DNA from: Euclidia mi
Lineage: Eukaryota > Arthropoda > Insecta > Lepidoptera > Erebidae
Assembly (NCBI GenBank): GCA_944739405.2
Contig: OX123182.2
Span: 54,315,183 to 54,379,182 of the forward strand
DNA length: 64,000 bases
Direction: 5' to 3'
Part shown: in pieces, positions 40,024 to 50,640 of the stretch
How positions within the stretch are numbered: the first letter of the stretch is position 1
Layout: every line of letters starts with the position of its first letter
Translations under genes and position numbers: made by a program
Notes under the pieces: generated by a model
The model's database searches: none
The model's input: the letters and a program-made list of their open reading frames with translations, nothing else
What the model was told of the DNA's origin: nothing

Positions 40024-40346
40024 GATGGCGGAGGCTCGTGGGAAACGTAGGCCCTCGCGGTCTGCGAGCTCCCAAAGAGAACTATTGCCAAGTAGGGGCT
40101 TGACCTTAACCCGTACGTATTAGTGTTGAGCTCGTAGACGACCATGGGATCACGAGGAGACTCTCTCCAAAGGATCAGCTGGAAACGACGGTCATCAGGG
40201 TGGATAATCGTCGGCCTAAACATCATTTTTATATCGGCCACAAAGACAACCTGATGTCGTCGGAAGCTGGTGTTTTTATATTCATCCAGTTGTCCCAAAG
40301 CAATCAAATGTCTGACATATATTGCTGAGATTCTCAGCGATGACAA
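40020..40346 (-). pseudogene. Unit F LTR-RT fusion frame
   Basis: As in the other units, with P for Q in MMFRPTI after RT motif A. The frameshift before YVDD is present here too, so it predates the amplification. Confidence 0.85.
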
Positions 40347-40916
40347 ATTATAATGTAGTTATATGAAAATTTTACCTTATATCTCCTGGTGATGTTCTTG
40401 AATGGACCTATAAGATTAACTCACAATTTTGGCCAAAATAACAAGAGAATCGAATAGATACCAGTCTCCAGTTTAGCGTAGTCCTTCTCCTCGGGCACCA
40501 ATCAGGAATTCACACACGTGTTTTACAAAAGTTCAATATTTCACAAATTATCACAAACTTTGCCGGAAGTCAAAGGCGGCAATTACGTATTAAGTTAATT
40601 ACAAGTTGATTCAATTCGCGTTAATTCAAAAGGCGATCAATTTATTATAATATTACAACGGAGACAGCCCAAAACCGGCGTGTTAATTTTTCAAGGCGGG
40701 AACGAAGTCACAGTTCAGTGTGACCATTGTCAGAAATTTTCAATTGACTAAACAAAATGTTACTCAATCGATCTAATCGATTTGACTTATAATAAAAACT
40801 AATTCTATTTCAAACACCCTGAATAAATATACGGACAGAAAAACTATATAAATAAATCATTGGGGTACTGGAAACAGGTTAGCAACAATATGCAATTCAG
40901 TTATTTTGAAATTGCA

Positions 40917-41190
40917 GACAGTTTGTTTATTTTTTTGATAGTCTCCTGTATCCCCGAAAGGGTATGGAGAGGTGTAATATTATTCCCACATTTCGCCATG
41001 TTGCATATTAGGTCCCACGTAATAGGGAGCGAGCCTATTGCCGTTACCGGGCACATTAGCAGACACCGTGCTGCTTCTGAAAATCGAGAAAAACTCAGTA
41101 ATACTTTAGCCCGACCCGGTAATCAAACTCGAGACCTCCCGTTTAGCAGACGTTTACGCTATTCACTGTACCACGGAGGCAGTCAAATAT
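40917..41190 (-). repeat. tRNA-derived SINE
   Basis: On the minus strand it begins near a tRNA-like segment (gaggtctcgagtttgattacc as B-box region), then blocks ccgttaccgg... and ggagcgagcc... reversed, and ends towards tgtatccccgaaagggtatgg. This set recurs in lepidopteran retroposons. The plus-strand ORF over it (40860-41237) has no protein signature. Confidence 0.5.
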
Positions 41191-41205
41191 TATTTATTTG
41201 TTTAA

Positions 41206-41851
41206 TCTGTCTGTATATAAAATCCTTGCGTTACTGATTGACTGACAGACATGCTACAGCCGAATAAACTGAGCGCAAGTAGATGAAATTTAGCATGTAT
41301 GTTCATTGTGGTGTGTAGGGGCACACTAAAAGAGGATTTTTGGAAATTCCAGCCCTACAGGGGTTAAACTGGTTGTCAGAATTTGTATGAAACTTTAAGT
41401 TAATCCATTAAGGCAATAACCCTCAATGGATTAACTTCAAACTTTGTATACCTATTTGATTTTCGCCTCAAATGAAGTTAGTGAACACTAAGAAAGTCTT
41501 TTTGGAAATTCTTACCTAAGTGGATAAAAAGGGGAGTCATAATTTGCATAGAATCTACTTTGTTTATTGGATCCACAAATGACGTTAGCGAACACAAATA
41601 CATTTATTTTGGAAATGTTTCCCTAAGAGGGTGAAAAGGGATTCAGAGTTTGTGTAAAAACTATAATTTTTTAACTTCAATTTGTGTATATGAAATCTTT
41701 TCGTTGCTAATTGTTTGACAGACACATTACAGGCGAAATTACTGGGCGCAAGAAGGTTAAATTTAGCATGTATGTTCCTTGAGGAGGGTGTTTGTAAAAA
41801 ATATTTTATCGAATCGTAATTAACGCGTGCGAAGCAGCGGGCAAAAGCTAG
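41206..41851 (+). mobile_element. Short non-autonomous Helitron
   Basis: Begins TC after an A (tctgtctgtatataaaatcc) and ends gcgggcaaaagctag followed by T, so it fits the Helitron rule of A-[TC...CTAG]-T. The body repeats the gttactgattgactgacagac and acagccgaa blocks twice (41228 and about 41705) with a degenerate internal repeat. No Rep/helicase coding. It resembles the lepidopteran Lep1-type elements. Confidence 0.75.
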
Positions 41852-42770
41852 TAATTTTTACAATTCTGATGATAATTTTTATCTCATGTTCAGTGTAAGG
41901 AACTAAGACGTTGGCGAATTAATGAAGAGCACAAGTTCTAGATTTTAAAAAATATACTAAAAAGATTTTCATGTATCAGAGTAAAGCTATTTCAAAATAA
42001 CGAACACCGGCATTATTGTGTGACAGTTTTACGTGCACGTTACACTGTGGACTGCAGATAATAACAGTTTTTCGATAGCTGCAAATAAAAGTCGTTCCTC
42101 AGCAATTATCTTCGGACCGTATGACTGGATTTCATGGACAGCACACAAAAAGCAGAAAGAAAAATATAGCGGTTTTAAATATAAAAATTAATGCCGTACA
42201 GTCGTTTCGTAATGGCCTGTTTATTTAAGAAACATGTAATTGATAAGCATAAGATGTGTGTTTTGGAGTCGACCTCCACACGGATCAACACATTTTGTGT
42301 GCTCCAAGAATCATTGTTTAATGGTTAGTCGGTTGCATGTTTGTAAAAGCCCCAGCGATACAGAATTTAGTCTTTGTGAGGAAGTTGTCTTTACAAAACG
42401 AATCACTTAACTTAAAAGTGATCATTATCTATCAAAATTTCGCACAAATTGTGTTTCATTGTTGCAGCACGTGTCCAGTTCAGCATGTGCTAGGTCACTG
42501 AGTCCGGCACTGATATTCAGCTTAACACGGATGTGAAAACGCGTATGTCAAGTACTCTTACATACCTACATGTCAGTGTACGAAAAGTGTAGCACAGGTT
42601 GATACGAATTGTGAGAAAAAAATATAACAAAAAAATATCAAACCTATTAATAGTCGTCGTTTATGGGCCGGTTTCAATATTCGATGTATCCATACATTTG
42701 GCTAATAGTAAATGTATTGTTATTATTTGACAAAAAGCTCCCTCCAAAATAAAAATAATTACGTCAAATA
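41852..42770. other. No recognised feature
   Basis: AT-rich with no ORF above background and no repeat I can name. Confidence 0.4.
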
Positions 42771-42998
42771 TGTATCTCTGTTGGGTGCAAGTTTTCAATC
42801 AAGACTTGTAATAAATATTCGCACGTGGTTCGACTTCCATAACTGGTGATAAAAGCTTATACCGAGATCATTGGCGAGACCGAATGGGCAGTAAATGTAA
42901 ATGTAGAAGCATTAAGTAATGTACATTAAAATTTGACGTTCATAAGCGTCACTTTGTGACCTAGATGAATAAATGATTTTTGACTTTTGACTTTTGAT
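42771..42998 (+). repeat. LINE/SINE 3' end with TTTTGAC tail
   Basis: The sequence ttcataagcgtcactttgtgacctagatgaataaatg followed by a threefold attttgac-like tail (42970-42998) is a common retroposon 3' end in Lepidoptera. The body upstream is short and non-coding. Confidence 0.55.
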
Positions 42999-43482
42999 TA
43001 TGTTCGCTTAATAACATTATTCACGATTGTGGCAGCCGCTGGATTCGACTAAAATTACTATTAATTGAAAAATTAACAAATGTTCGCAAATTAATATAGT
43101 ACTAATATATTTCGTTTTATGAGCGTGCCGTCTCTTTCCCTTGTGAAATGAATAAACATTTGTACGGAAATGTGATAGCGTTAATCATATGTATGGGTCA
43201 TAGAAACACTTTTCAATTTTTTTATTGACTGTGATTTTTAATAAATTTTAGTATTTTCCTTACTTTTATTAAAGTAACTACTTAACAAAACACCGCTAGG
43301 CTTTTGCTTTTTTTTGGATGGCTGTAAATAAAACAAAAATTAAAAAAAAACATAGTAAATAGTCTTACAGTCATACACACATACGTATTAACACACAGTG
43401 TTCCTACGGGTTATAAAATTGACTCAATCTATATGGTTGTCACCTACCTACTTACTTTTCCTTCTCAAGCGTAATATTTTAA
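42999..43482. other. No recognised feature; outer left flank of the inverted repeat
   Basis: AT-rich. The inverted repeat begins at 43483; nothing left of that point matches the right flank after 57978. Confidence 0.5.
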
Positions 43483-43651
43483 CACAATCACTAGGAGGTC
43501 TTATAATATTGAAATATCAGGCGTTGTTGATCTGCAACAATAGATGAGAAACGATAAATGATCGGATTGCCAGCGACGCGATTCCATTCCAAGGCTTTGC
43601 ATTTAAATCAGAAGCCCGGCGGGTGCACTTTCCATATTTTTCGAAAATACC
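43483..43651 (+). repeat. Outer left segment of the large inverted repeat
   Basis: Reverse complement of 57811-57978 with only one difference noted (43646 region, tttt for ttat). On the right side it directly adjoins the LINE arm. On the left side 2.73 kb separate it from the arm. Confidence 0.9.
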
Positions 43652-44873
43652 GATGCAAAATCCTAACGTGTATCACGTTCCAATATGAGTTAACTAGATT
43701 TGATTTTGGAATACCTGCAACGAATACTGGTCCAACGTTTCCTCTGATGAATGAACCTCCATAACTCAATTTATTCTTTATGCTCCAATAAGCTATCGGC
43801 ATAAATAATGCTTAATACAAGTAGGTATGAATTTATAATTTCATAATATTGAACCTTCTTGCACTTTATGGTTGACATAAATAAATATATTTGTTTTGAT
43901 TTTGTAGAATCGTAGCATGAAGGCTCCTACACACGCAATGTGAAGTATCATGGCAAATTCACCGTGAAAAGTCTAAGACTAGGAAGCTTGGCCATGCACT
44001 CGGTCCACGTCACCGAAAGACGCAAGATTTACATCTTCGTTACAAAGATTTTTTTGAGGATTTATTAATTTTACGACATCAAGATTTATAATTATGACTT
44101 ATTTCATTTAAATGTGGGTCTCCCAGCGGAAGGTCGCGTCTAAAACCTCATTGGACAATTTCACTCGTATTTTCGACGACGCCGTGAAGTCGCCGTACTG
44201 ATATAAAAGCATGCTGTCAACAAAAGCGCCTAAAGAGAATTACAGGTTCCTATAAAAACTTAAATTAACTAATGGTATTCGAATCATTAGATACTTTCCT
44301 TAGCTCACGCTACAAACATCATAGGAACAGAATTTATATTACTCGAATATTTGGGTATCATCAACAAAAGACAAATTCAATATTGCACATTACTTTCACC
44401 ATGAAACAAATAAGGCAATAAAGAAAACTATTTAACTTCTGCAATATATATAAATTAAAGCATAGAGCATAGATTAAAGTATAATATGATTGAATTAAGT
44501 ATGTTTAGCGGCTAGGTTAACTTTTAGCTCATTAAGCACCGGACGGTAGCCTGGGCATTCAAACTAGGGGTGAGTGGGCACATTTTATTTTCAATTAGGG
44601 GCGAGAACGGGTCCAACACCTACGCTATCAACATGACTTTATTATTTATTACGTGTGTATTTACACATTAGTTCTACCCACTGTAACCTAGTGATAGAAA
44701 AGCCTTGGGTAATAACATTTGTGAAATGGGTTTCGATTGAGTAATTATCTAAAATGTCGGTGAAACGACTAATAAAATTAAGGCAGTTGGATGCGGCCTT
44801 CACGAGTAAAAAATGTATAACATCAGTTCTACCTAAATGTAAACTAGTCCCAATGCTGGGCATGATTCTCTTG

Positions 44874-45042
44874 TCTTAATATATAAAATCCTTGCGTTAC
44901 TGACTGACTGACAGACACGCTACAGCCGAAACTATTGGGCGCAGGAAGCTGAAATTTGGCATGTATGTTGCTTGGGGACCGTAGGGGTGCACTAAGAAGG
45001 GATTTCCCGAAATTCCCGAGTGATCAGCCAAAACGGGTAAAT
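44874..45042 (+). mobile_element. 170-bp Helitron-like short element
   Basis: Starts tcttaatatataaaatcc and ends aaaacgggtaaatt. The same start, end and length are found at 48218-48387, so it is a defined element rather than a random fragment. It lacks the CTAG end. Confidence 0.65.
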
Positions 45043-45184
45043 TAAAAAAAATGCAGGCGTGGCTGCTGGCGTACTCTAGTCACTAATAAAACATTTTGTG
45101 TTGTGTGAGATTTTATCAATATTGAATCAACGGATACCAAGTACAGCCAGGCTCGAATCAATTTGTGAATCACACGAAGCGTTG

Positions 45185-45262
45185 TCTCGTGTGGGAATCG
45201 AACCCACAACACTCGGTACAGTGTGATCGCTTATTTTAACCTCTGCGTCATACGAGCAGTCA
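45185..45262 (-). repeat. tRNA-like SINE head
   Basis: Reverse strand has a B box gggttcgattccc (45192-45204) and an A-box-like tgacgcagaggtta about 45 bases upstream. Homologous to 505-590. No acceptor-stem pairing. Confidence 0.5.
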
Positions 45263-45430
45263 AATGTTGGATTATGACATTACATAGATAAACTACAATA
45301 CTAAATATTAAAGCTGATTCACCTATACATCCCAAGTACAGCTGAGATCTATTAAGTTAGGGAAAACGTTAAACATGTACATATAGTCCGTACTTGTTTA
45401 ACAGTAATCATTCCGTACATGTACAATCAA

Positions 45431-45882
45431 ACAAGTCGGCGGTGGACCAGTTTGAAAAAAACTCTCGCTCATAGAGTCGAAGCACACTAGAAACATGTTT
45501 TGTATACGAGTGTCAATGTGCGTGTAAAGTAGCACTGGAAGCGACGATGTCTTGCTGAGCGATTCTCGCCCTTATGGTGGTCTAGTGGGAAGTTGTTCGA
45601 CTGTACATAACAGTATTTTTTAACCAATTTGGTGATGCTTAAAAACATTGTTTAGATACCTGATTGCATGGATGGCATAGTGCATCATATTCGAATTATC
45701 TATAAATAGGTCTTCATCATTTAGCCTATCGCAGTTCACTGCTGAACATTGCGGCTGCTCTACGGAAAAACAAAGTAATTGCAGTCAAGCAAAATTATCA
45801 GGAGGAGCAAAAAACCGAAAATCACAAATTTAAAACGTACTGCCGACAACTTAAGTACTTTTGTTTATTTCGTTTATTGTTA
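45431..45882. other. No recognised feature
   Basis: AT-rich spacer without a coding frame or repeat signature. Confidence 0.4.
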
Positions 45883-46150
45883 GCGCGACAACAGCGCCAA
45901 CTACCGGGTCAAATTGTAACCTATATGTGGCGCCATAAAGTCCTCTACCTTGCAGTGAAAGTCTCATTTGAATCGGTTCAGCCCTTCCAGAGATTAGCCC
46001 GGACAAACAGAAAGACGGGCAGACAGATAGACAGACAGACAAAAATGTTAAAAAGGGTTGTTTTGGACTTAGAATCGTGTAACTAACTATGTCCACTTGA
46101 AAAAAAATAGTTATTTTGAAATCACAGACAGACACTTCAATTTTATTTAT
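45883..46150 (-). repeat. SINE-like repeat with ACAG tract, copy 1
   Basis: Blocks gcgacaacagcgccaacta, aatcggttcagccc, cagagattagcccggac, a short acag microsatellite (46018-46042), aaaatgttaaaaagggttg and cacttcaattttatttat recur in the same order at 49934-50228. Similar sequences are common 3' ends of RTE-like retroposons. Orientation is judged from the acag/gaca strand and is uncertain. Confidence 0.6.
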
Positions 46151-46284
46151 TTCTATTTATTATTCAGTATTCACATAATCGAATTTTACATAATTAAACC
46201 TTAAATATATCAATAAATTTAACTATATAAAATGGGACCACGGAAACCCACCGGTGTCGGGTACAGGGACCAAGCCACCGGTGG

Positions 46285-47061
46285 TTAGGGCCTCAGAGAA
46301 AGGAACTTCCTCACAATGCGTGCCGTATCGAGAAGAACCGCCTTCTGAATCAAGGCCTTGATCCAGCTGCCCAGTGCGAGCCTCTTAAGATGTTGGTCGA
46401 GGCTCTTAGCGATGAATCCATTCACTAAAACGACAATCGGAACAATGATTGCTGAATCTACATCCCACATGTCGACGATCTCGTGAGCTAGATCTAAATA
46501 TTTAATCTTTTTATCATTTTCCGCCTTCACGAGATTAGCGTCATGTGGTATGGTGATATCAACAATCATTGCGAGACGCTCTGCTCGGTCTATCACTACA
46601 ATATCAGGCTTATTGGCTGCAATAGTCCTGTCTGTAATGATAGACCGATCCCAGTACAACAGTGCACGATCATTTTCGAGAACTGGGTCGGGCACATATC
46701 TGTAGTACGGTACCTCAGAACCAATGAGTTTATATTTAAGGGCTAGTTGCTGATGGACAATCCTAGCCACTTGGTTATGTCTGAGCAAATACTGACCATT
46801 GGCAAGACTCGAACAACCGGACACAATATGCCTGAGAGATTCCCCGGGCTGGTGACACGCCTGACATATGTCAACAGTACCGTCCCTCAGGATATACTTG
46901 CGGTAGTTATTTGTCATGACAACTTCATCCATAATTGCATAGACAAAACCTTCGGTTTCTCCGAAAAGATAACCGAAGCGCAGCCAGGAAACGGATGCCT
47001 TAAAATCTATATCAGACCCGTGTAAGGCCTTATAGAAGCGTCCATGTAGCTCCTTGCCCTT
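46285..47061 (-). pseudogene. R4/Dong-like LINE zinc finger and restriction-like endonuclease (left copy)
   Basis: Continues the same frame after the TGA. From the Met at 46932: CQACHQPGESLRHIVSGC gives C23, C26, H35 and C40. Then comes the endonuclease core NKPDIVVID (PD at 109-110), D125 in MIVDITIP and a lysine-rich segment AENDKKIKYLDL. It ends KAVLLDTARIVRKFLSL, the usual C-terminus of R4/Dong proteins. It would make the target nick. This copy keeps the true C-terminus; the right copy does not. Confidence 0.85.
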
Positions 47062-48217
47062 TCATACTTCTCTCCGGTCCTCGATGCTAATTACTGCAGG
47101 TTTGTGCCAGTTCTCTTTAGCCAGAGCGAGCGGGGTAAGTCCAGTATCCACTGCAACCACATCCCGATGCATATCCACACTCATTTGCAGAAAATATTCT
47201 CTGAGGTTATACAGCTCGCGGTTATGGAGGGTCTTAAGACATAAAAATCCTCGACCACCACATTTCCGCGGGATGTATAGCCTCATTACCGACGAGCGTG
47301 GATGATGCATCCGAGATGCAGTCAGCATTGAACGGACTTTTCTGTCCAGGGCGTCAAGTTCAGTCTGAGTCCACCTGAGTATGCCGAAGGAATACATAAG
47401 GACTGGCATGGCCCATCCGTTGCAAGCTCGCACCTTGTTACCACCTGATATAAGACTATTCAGTACTTTTTTCAGGCGGCCAAAGAAACGAGCCTGCAGC
47501 GACTGCTTCATGTCAGCCTCAGAGATATTCAAAGACTGCGACATACCCAGGTATTTGTAAGTTTCCGTTAGAGAGAGGGACCGAAGTTGTATGGAATCTG
47601 AGAGTTGTATCCCTGCAGATTCCATAATCTCACCTTTCTTAACATGCATGACCGCACATTTGTCCACACTAAATTTCATCCTGATAGAATTACTAAAGGT
47701 TTCAGTTACCGTAAGTAATGCAGTCAGTTGGAGATTGTTGAGGGCAAATAATTTCAGGTCATCCATGAAAAGGAGGTGAGATATAACATGACCACCTCTT
47801 TTTAACCGATAGCCTAGCCCTGAACCCTCTAATAAAGTACTTAGAGGGTTCAGTGCTAGGCAAAACCACAAAGGGCTCAGACTGTCGCCCTGGAATATAA
47901 CTCGCTCGATCTTTATTGGAACACCGCAATCCAAACTCGATCGACATCCTGGTTAGCGCAATACGGTCCTCCATTGCCCCATACATGACCTTAAGAAGGT
48001 GCATAGAGTTGTATCTACTTTATACAACTCCAGCACCCTCAAAAGCCAGGTATGTGGCACGGAGTCGTAAGCCTTTTTGTAATCTATCCAGCATGTCGAT
48101 AGATTTTTTCGATTACGGCGTACCTGTTGACTAATGGCCATGTCAATCAGAAGGAGTTCTTTAGTACCACGCGCCCCACTCCTACATCCATTTTGAGAAA
48201 CTGATAAAATTGAATTA
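47062..48217 (-). pseudogene. R4/Dong-like LINE reverse transcriptase core (left copy)
   Basis: In one frame: SQNGCRSGARGTKELLLIDMAI, WIDYKKAYDSVPHTWLL (catalytic motif A), a TAA at about 47953-47955, then IFQGDSLSPLWFCLALNPLS (motif B) and LLFMDDLKLFA (catalytic MDD, residues 57-59 of the open piece from 47934), YKYLGMSQ and the thumb. A TGA at 47062-47064 ends this part and is shared with the right copy. Confidence 0.85.
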
Positions 48218-48387
48218 TCTTAATATATAAAATCCTTGCGTTACTGACTGACTGACAGACATGCTACAGCCGAAACTATTGGGCGCAGGAAGCTGAAATT
48301 TGGCATGTATGTTCCTTGGGGACCGTAGGGGTGCACTAAGAAGGGATTTCCCGAAATGCCCACGGGATCGCCCAAAACGGGTAAATT
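48218..48387 (+). mobile_element. 170-bp Helitron-like element inside the LINE (left arm)
   Basis: Same element as at 44874-45042: starts tcttaatatataaaatcc after A, ends aaaacgggtaaattt. It separates FDFLN from ILSVSQNGCRSGARG of the LINE RT and is also present at the mirror position in the right arm, so it was inserted before the inverted duplication formed. Confidence 0.85.
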
Positions 48388-49737
48388 TAAGAAATCAAAT
48401 ATATATTTTGATAATTTTAGTCTCAAAATGGATGTAAGAAGTTTATAAATTGTTGGCAGACAAGTAATCGGCCTATAATTCTTGGGGTCCATGATACCAC
48501 CAGATTTATAGAGCAGGTGAGTGTGGCCGGATGTTAAAAAGTCTGGTAGCAAACCCGATTCCAATGATGATTGGAACTGAGACGCTAAGCAAACATGTGA
48601 ACTACGGAACCATTTAAGCCAAAAATTATGCAGTCCGTCCGGTCCTGCTGCTTTCCAGTTTTGTAACGGACGGACTGCACTAGCTATTTTGTCTTGTGTT
48701 ATGTATATTGGTTTCATAGTTGGGATTCGTTCACATACTCGCTCAACATCCCGGATCCAATCACCCTCCGCATGGCTGACTGGCGTCGACCAAATGCTGC
48801 GCCAAAATGAATTAGTGGCGTCATCGTCCGGTCGACATCCATCACCCTCACCGGCCCTGGAATCAGGGTGCTCCCATTCTCTGTACACCCACCTCTCGTC
48901 TCTTTGGAATGTGCGATTCAGGCAATATCGATCCAATCTTTTTTTATATCGCCTGATACGGTTTGCCCATGCAAAAACTTTTTGCTTCAGAGAGTCGATG
49001 CGCTCTGTAAATCGTGCCTGATAATCCTGGGAACTTATACCAGTTCCCGCGAAGGCTCGAGTCACAAAGCGCATCACTCTCAGTCGCGTATTGCCCATCC
49101 TGAAACAGGATAGCTTTCCAATGAGTGCCCTAGTCTCAGCGATACGACGCTCAAACCAGCACTGCCAAGCTGGCACAGTAGTGGTTCGTCGAGGAGCGGT
49201 ATTATTTTCAGACAGCTTAACGCCCGCTACCCGACATACAGCTACAGCCGCACAATACAGGATTGAATGTGTATCACCAAGATTTTCGCTATTATCAAAA
49301 TAGTTTGATAATAACGAATCCAGGGCACTCATTAGCGCTATGTTTCTCTTATGCATGGGCAAACGAGGCAAACGAGGCCGAACATTTGGGTCCATGGATC
49401 GGTATTCCCCAATAGCACATTCCAAAGCACTCCTTAACTGATCATTGCACTGGGTACTTACGTGAGAAGTCTCATCATCTACCTCTTCATCAGGGAGATT
49501 CAACTGATGATATTGTGTATCTACCGTGCCAGTTTGCGATGAAGAAGTGATGGGGAGACTTCCCTGCACGTCAGAGCGTAGCCTCTCAAGCACGGTATCA
49601 TCCAACAGCCGACACCGCCCGCACTTGATCCGATAGCCGTTGCGTTGACACGTTGACAGCTGGTTCAAGCGCCTGAAACAAAGGCAGCATTCGATCACGG
49701 TACGCACTGAGATTGGTTCCACCCTCTGTGGCCCCAA
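48388..49737 (-). pseudogene. R4/Dong-like LINE polyprotein, N-terminal domain and RT start (left copy)
   Basis: Open from the first Met at 49737. A Cys-rich N-terminus (CCLCFRR, NGYRIKCGRC) may be a DNA-binding finger. A helical, basic middle region (QARFTERIDSLKQK) follows. The RT begins at NWKAAGPDGLHNFWLKWF and LLYKSGGIMDPKNYRPITCLPTIYKLL. The frame then runs into the inserted 170-bp element (48218-48387), giving about 50 foreign residues before a stop at 48241. Differs from the right copy at only a few residues, such as S/I in NYFDN-x-ENL and P/L in NNTA-x-RR. Confidence 0.8.
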
Positions 49738-49933
49738 AATATGCCGTTATGTGATATTATTTCCTCGTATTTATGTATTTGTTTACTATTGTTTACGTTC
49801 AGTTTATGTTTATTTGATTTGTCTTTGACATTTAATGTCATCTTCAATAATATTTTTGTGATTTCTTTTCTTAATTATTTATTTTATTATTATTTATATG
49901 CATAGATGAGTAGAAGAAGTAAAGACTTGTTAT

Positions 49934-50228
49934 CGCGACAACAGCGCCAACTACCGGGTCAAATTGTAGCCTATATGTTGTGCTATAAAGTCCTATACCT
50001 TGCAGTGAATGTCTCATTTGAATCGGTTCAGCCGTTCCAGAGATAAGCCCGGACAAACAGAAAGACACACAGACAGACAGACAGACGGACAGACATACAG
50101 ACAGACAGACAGACAGACAAAAATGTTAAAAAGGGTTGTTTTGGACTTAGAATCATGTAACTAACTATATGCACTTGAGAAAAGATAGTTATTTTGAAAT
50201 CACAGACTGACACTTCAATTTTATTTAT
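49934..50228 (-). repeat. SINE-like repeat with ACAG tract, copy 2 (left arm)
   Basis: Same repeat as 45883-46150 and in the same orientation, with a longer acag/gaca microsatellite (50066-50121). It flanks the LINE on its 5' side. Mirrored at 53667-53961. Confidence 0.65.
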
Positions 50229-50640
50229 ATGTATAGATAATAATGTACATTTCTATAAAAATTTTAGAAACTGTGACAGCGCCTTACAGATCACAAATAG
50301 ACATACGACATTATGCGTTACATGCCACTGTCACCTGAGCATATTTGTAAGAGCGGTATATAAAATTGGACATAATTAAAATGCCCGAAGAAGATTTATC
50401 TACATTAATTATGTTTGCTTTATAATTGGAAGCTACACCTTGCAAGAAATTATGCGCATGGATCGTAAAGTCGACACGATTGACACGATCTTATTGAGGC
50501 ACTAGATATCGCTCCGTCGCGTCGGTTGTGATGTAAAATAAGAACATAGATACAAACACACTTTCGAAATTATAATTATTAATACCTAAGTATATATTAT
50601 TATATTTATTTTAGATCTAGGTATATAAACGACGGTTAAA
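50229..50640. other. No recognised feature (left arm)
   Basis: AT-rich sequence, mirrored at 53255-53666. No ORF or named repeat. Confidence 0.4.

Larger units (their letters stand above)
22401..40816 (-). mobile_element. Tandem array of a gag-less BEL/Pao retrotransposon (six copies)
   Basis: Equivalent LTR ends (tttcaaaca) fall at 23799, 27196, 30593, 34017, 37418 and 40816, giving periods of 3397, 3397, 3424, 3401 and 3398 bases. Each unit reads, on the minus strand, truncated LTR, RT, RNase H, integrase, purine-rich tract and the next unit's LTR. No unit has gag, protease, primer-binding site or the RT N-terminus. The outer limits are LTR termini: tgtaggcac at 22401 and ctatttcaaaca at 40816. 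No target duplication joins ggaattggt (left) and ccctgaata (right). Confidence 0.95.
37419..40816 (-). mobile_element. Array unit F (outermost, 5' end of array)
   Basis: 3398 bases, one more than B and C because of an extra A at about 38750-38752. The LTR 40275-40816 ends at the array's right terminus, followed by unrelated DNA (ccctgaataaat). This unit has the most private substitutions, fitting an edge copy that escapes homogenisation. Confidence 0.95.
43915..45430 (-). repeat. Diverged inverted copy of the segment at 190-1690
   Basis: Blocks correspond in reverse order to 190-1690 (see that entry). Local differences include an extra stretch at about 44108-44215 and the 170-bp element at 44874-45042, which is absent from the other copy. 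Confidence 0.7.
43652..46381. other. 2.73-kb segment present only on the left side of the inverted repeat
   Basis: Lies between the outer block (to 43651) and the inner arm (from 46382). On the right side those two blocks touch at 57811. It contains the diverged copy of 190-1690, a 170-bp element, a tRNA-like head, the SINE-like repeat at 45883 and the 3' end of the LINE. Confidence 0.85.
46163..49870 (-). mobile_element. R4/Dong-like LINE with restriction-like endonuclease, left copy
   Basis: A single long reading frame (49737 to 46285) with RT, a CCHC zinc finger and a PD...D endonuclease motif at the C-terminus, the layout of R2/R4/Dong-type LINEs. TAA-rich tracts lie on both sides (49871-49897 and 46141-46162 on the complementary strand), which suits Dong, known from Bombyx to insert into TAA repeats. 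It is interrupted by a 170-bp element and two stops. Confidence 0.8.

Noticed and set aside
40860..41237. A 125-residue plus-strand protein
   Set aside because: It runs over a SINE read backwards and into the Helitron start; no domain or sensible composition.
45185..45262. A functional tRNA gene
   Set aside because: A and B boxes are recognisable, but the ends do not form an acceptor stem and the copy at 505-590 is degenerate, so a SINE head fits better.
50064..50121. acag-rich tract as a possible CRISPR-like or minisatellite locus
   Set aside because: It is a simple tetranucleotide microsatellite inside a SINE-like repeat with no spacers, and the genome is eukaryotic.
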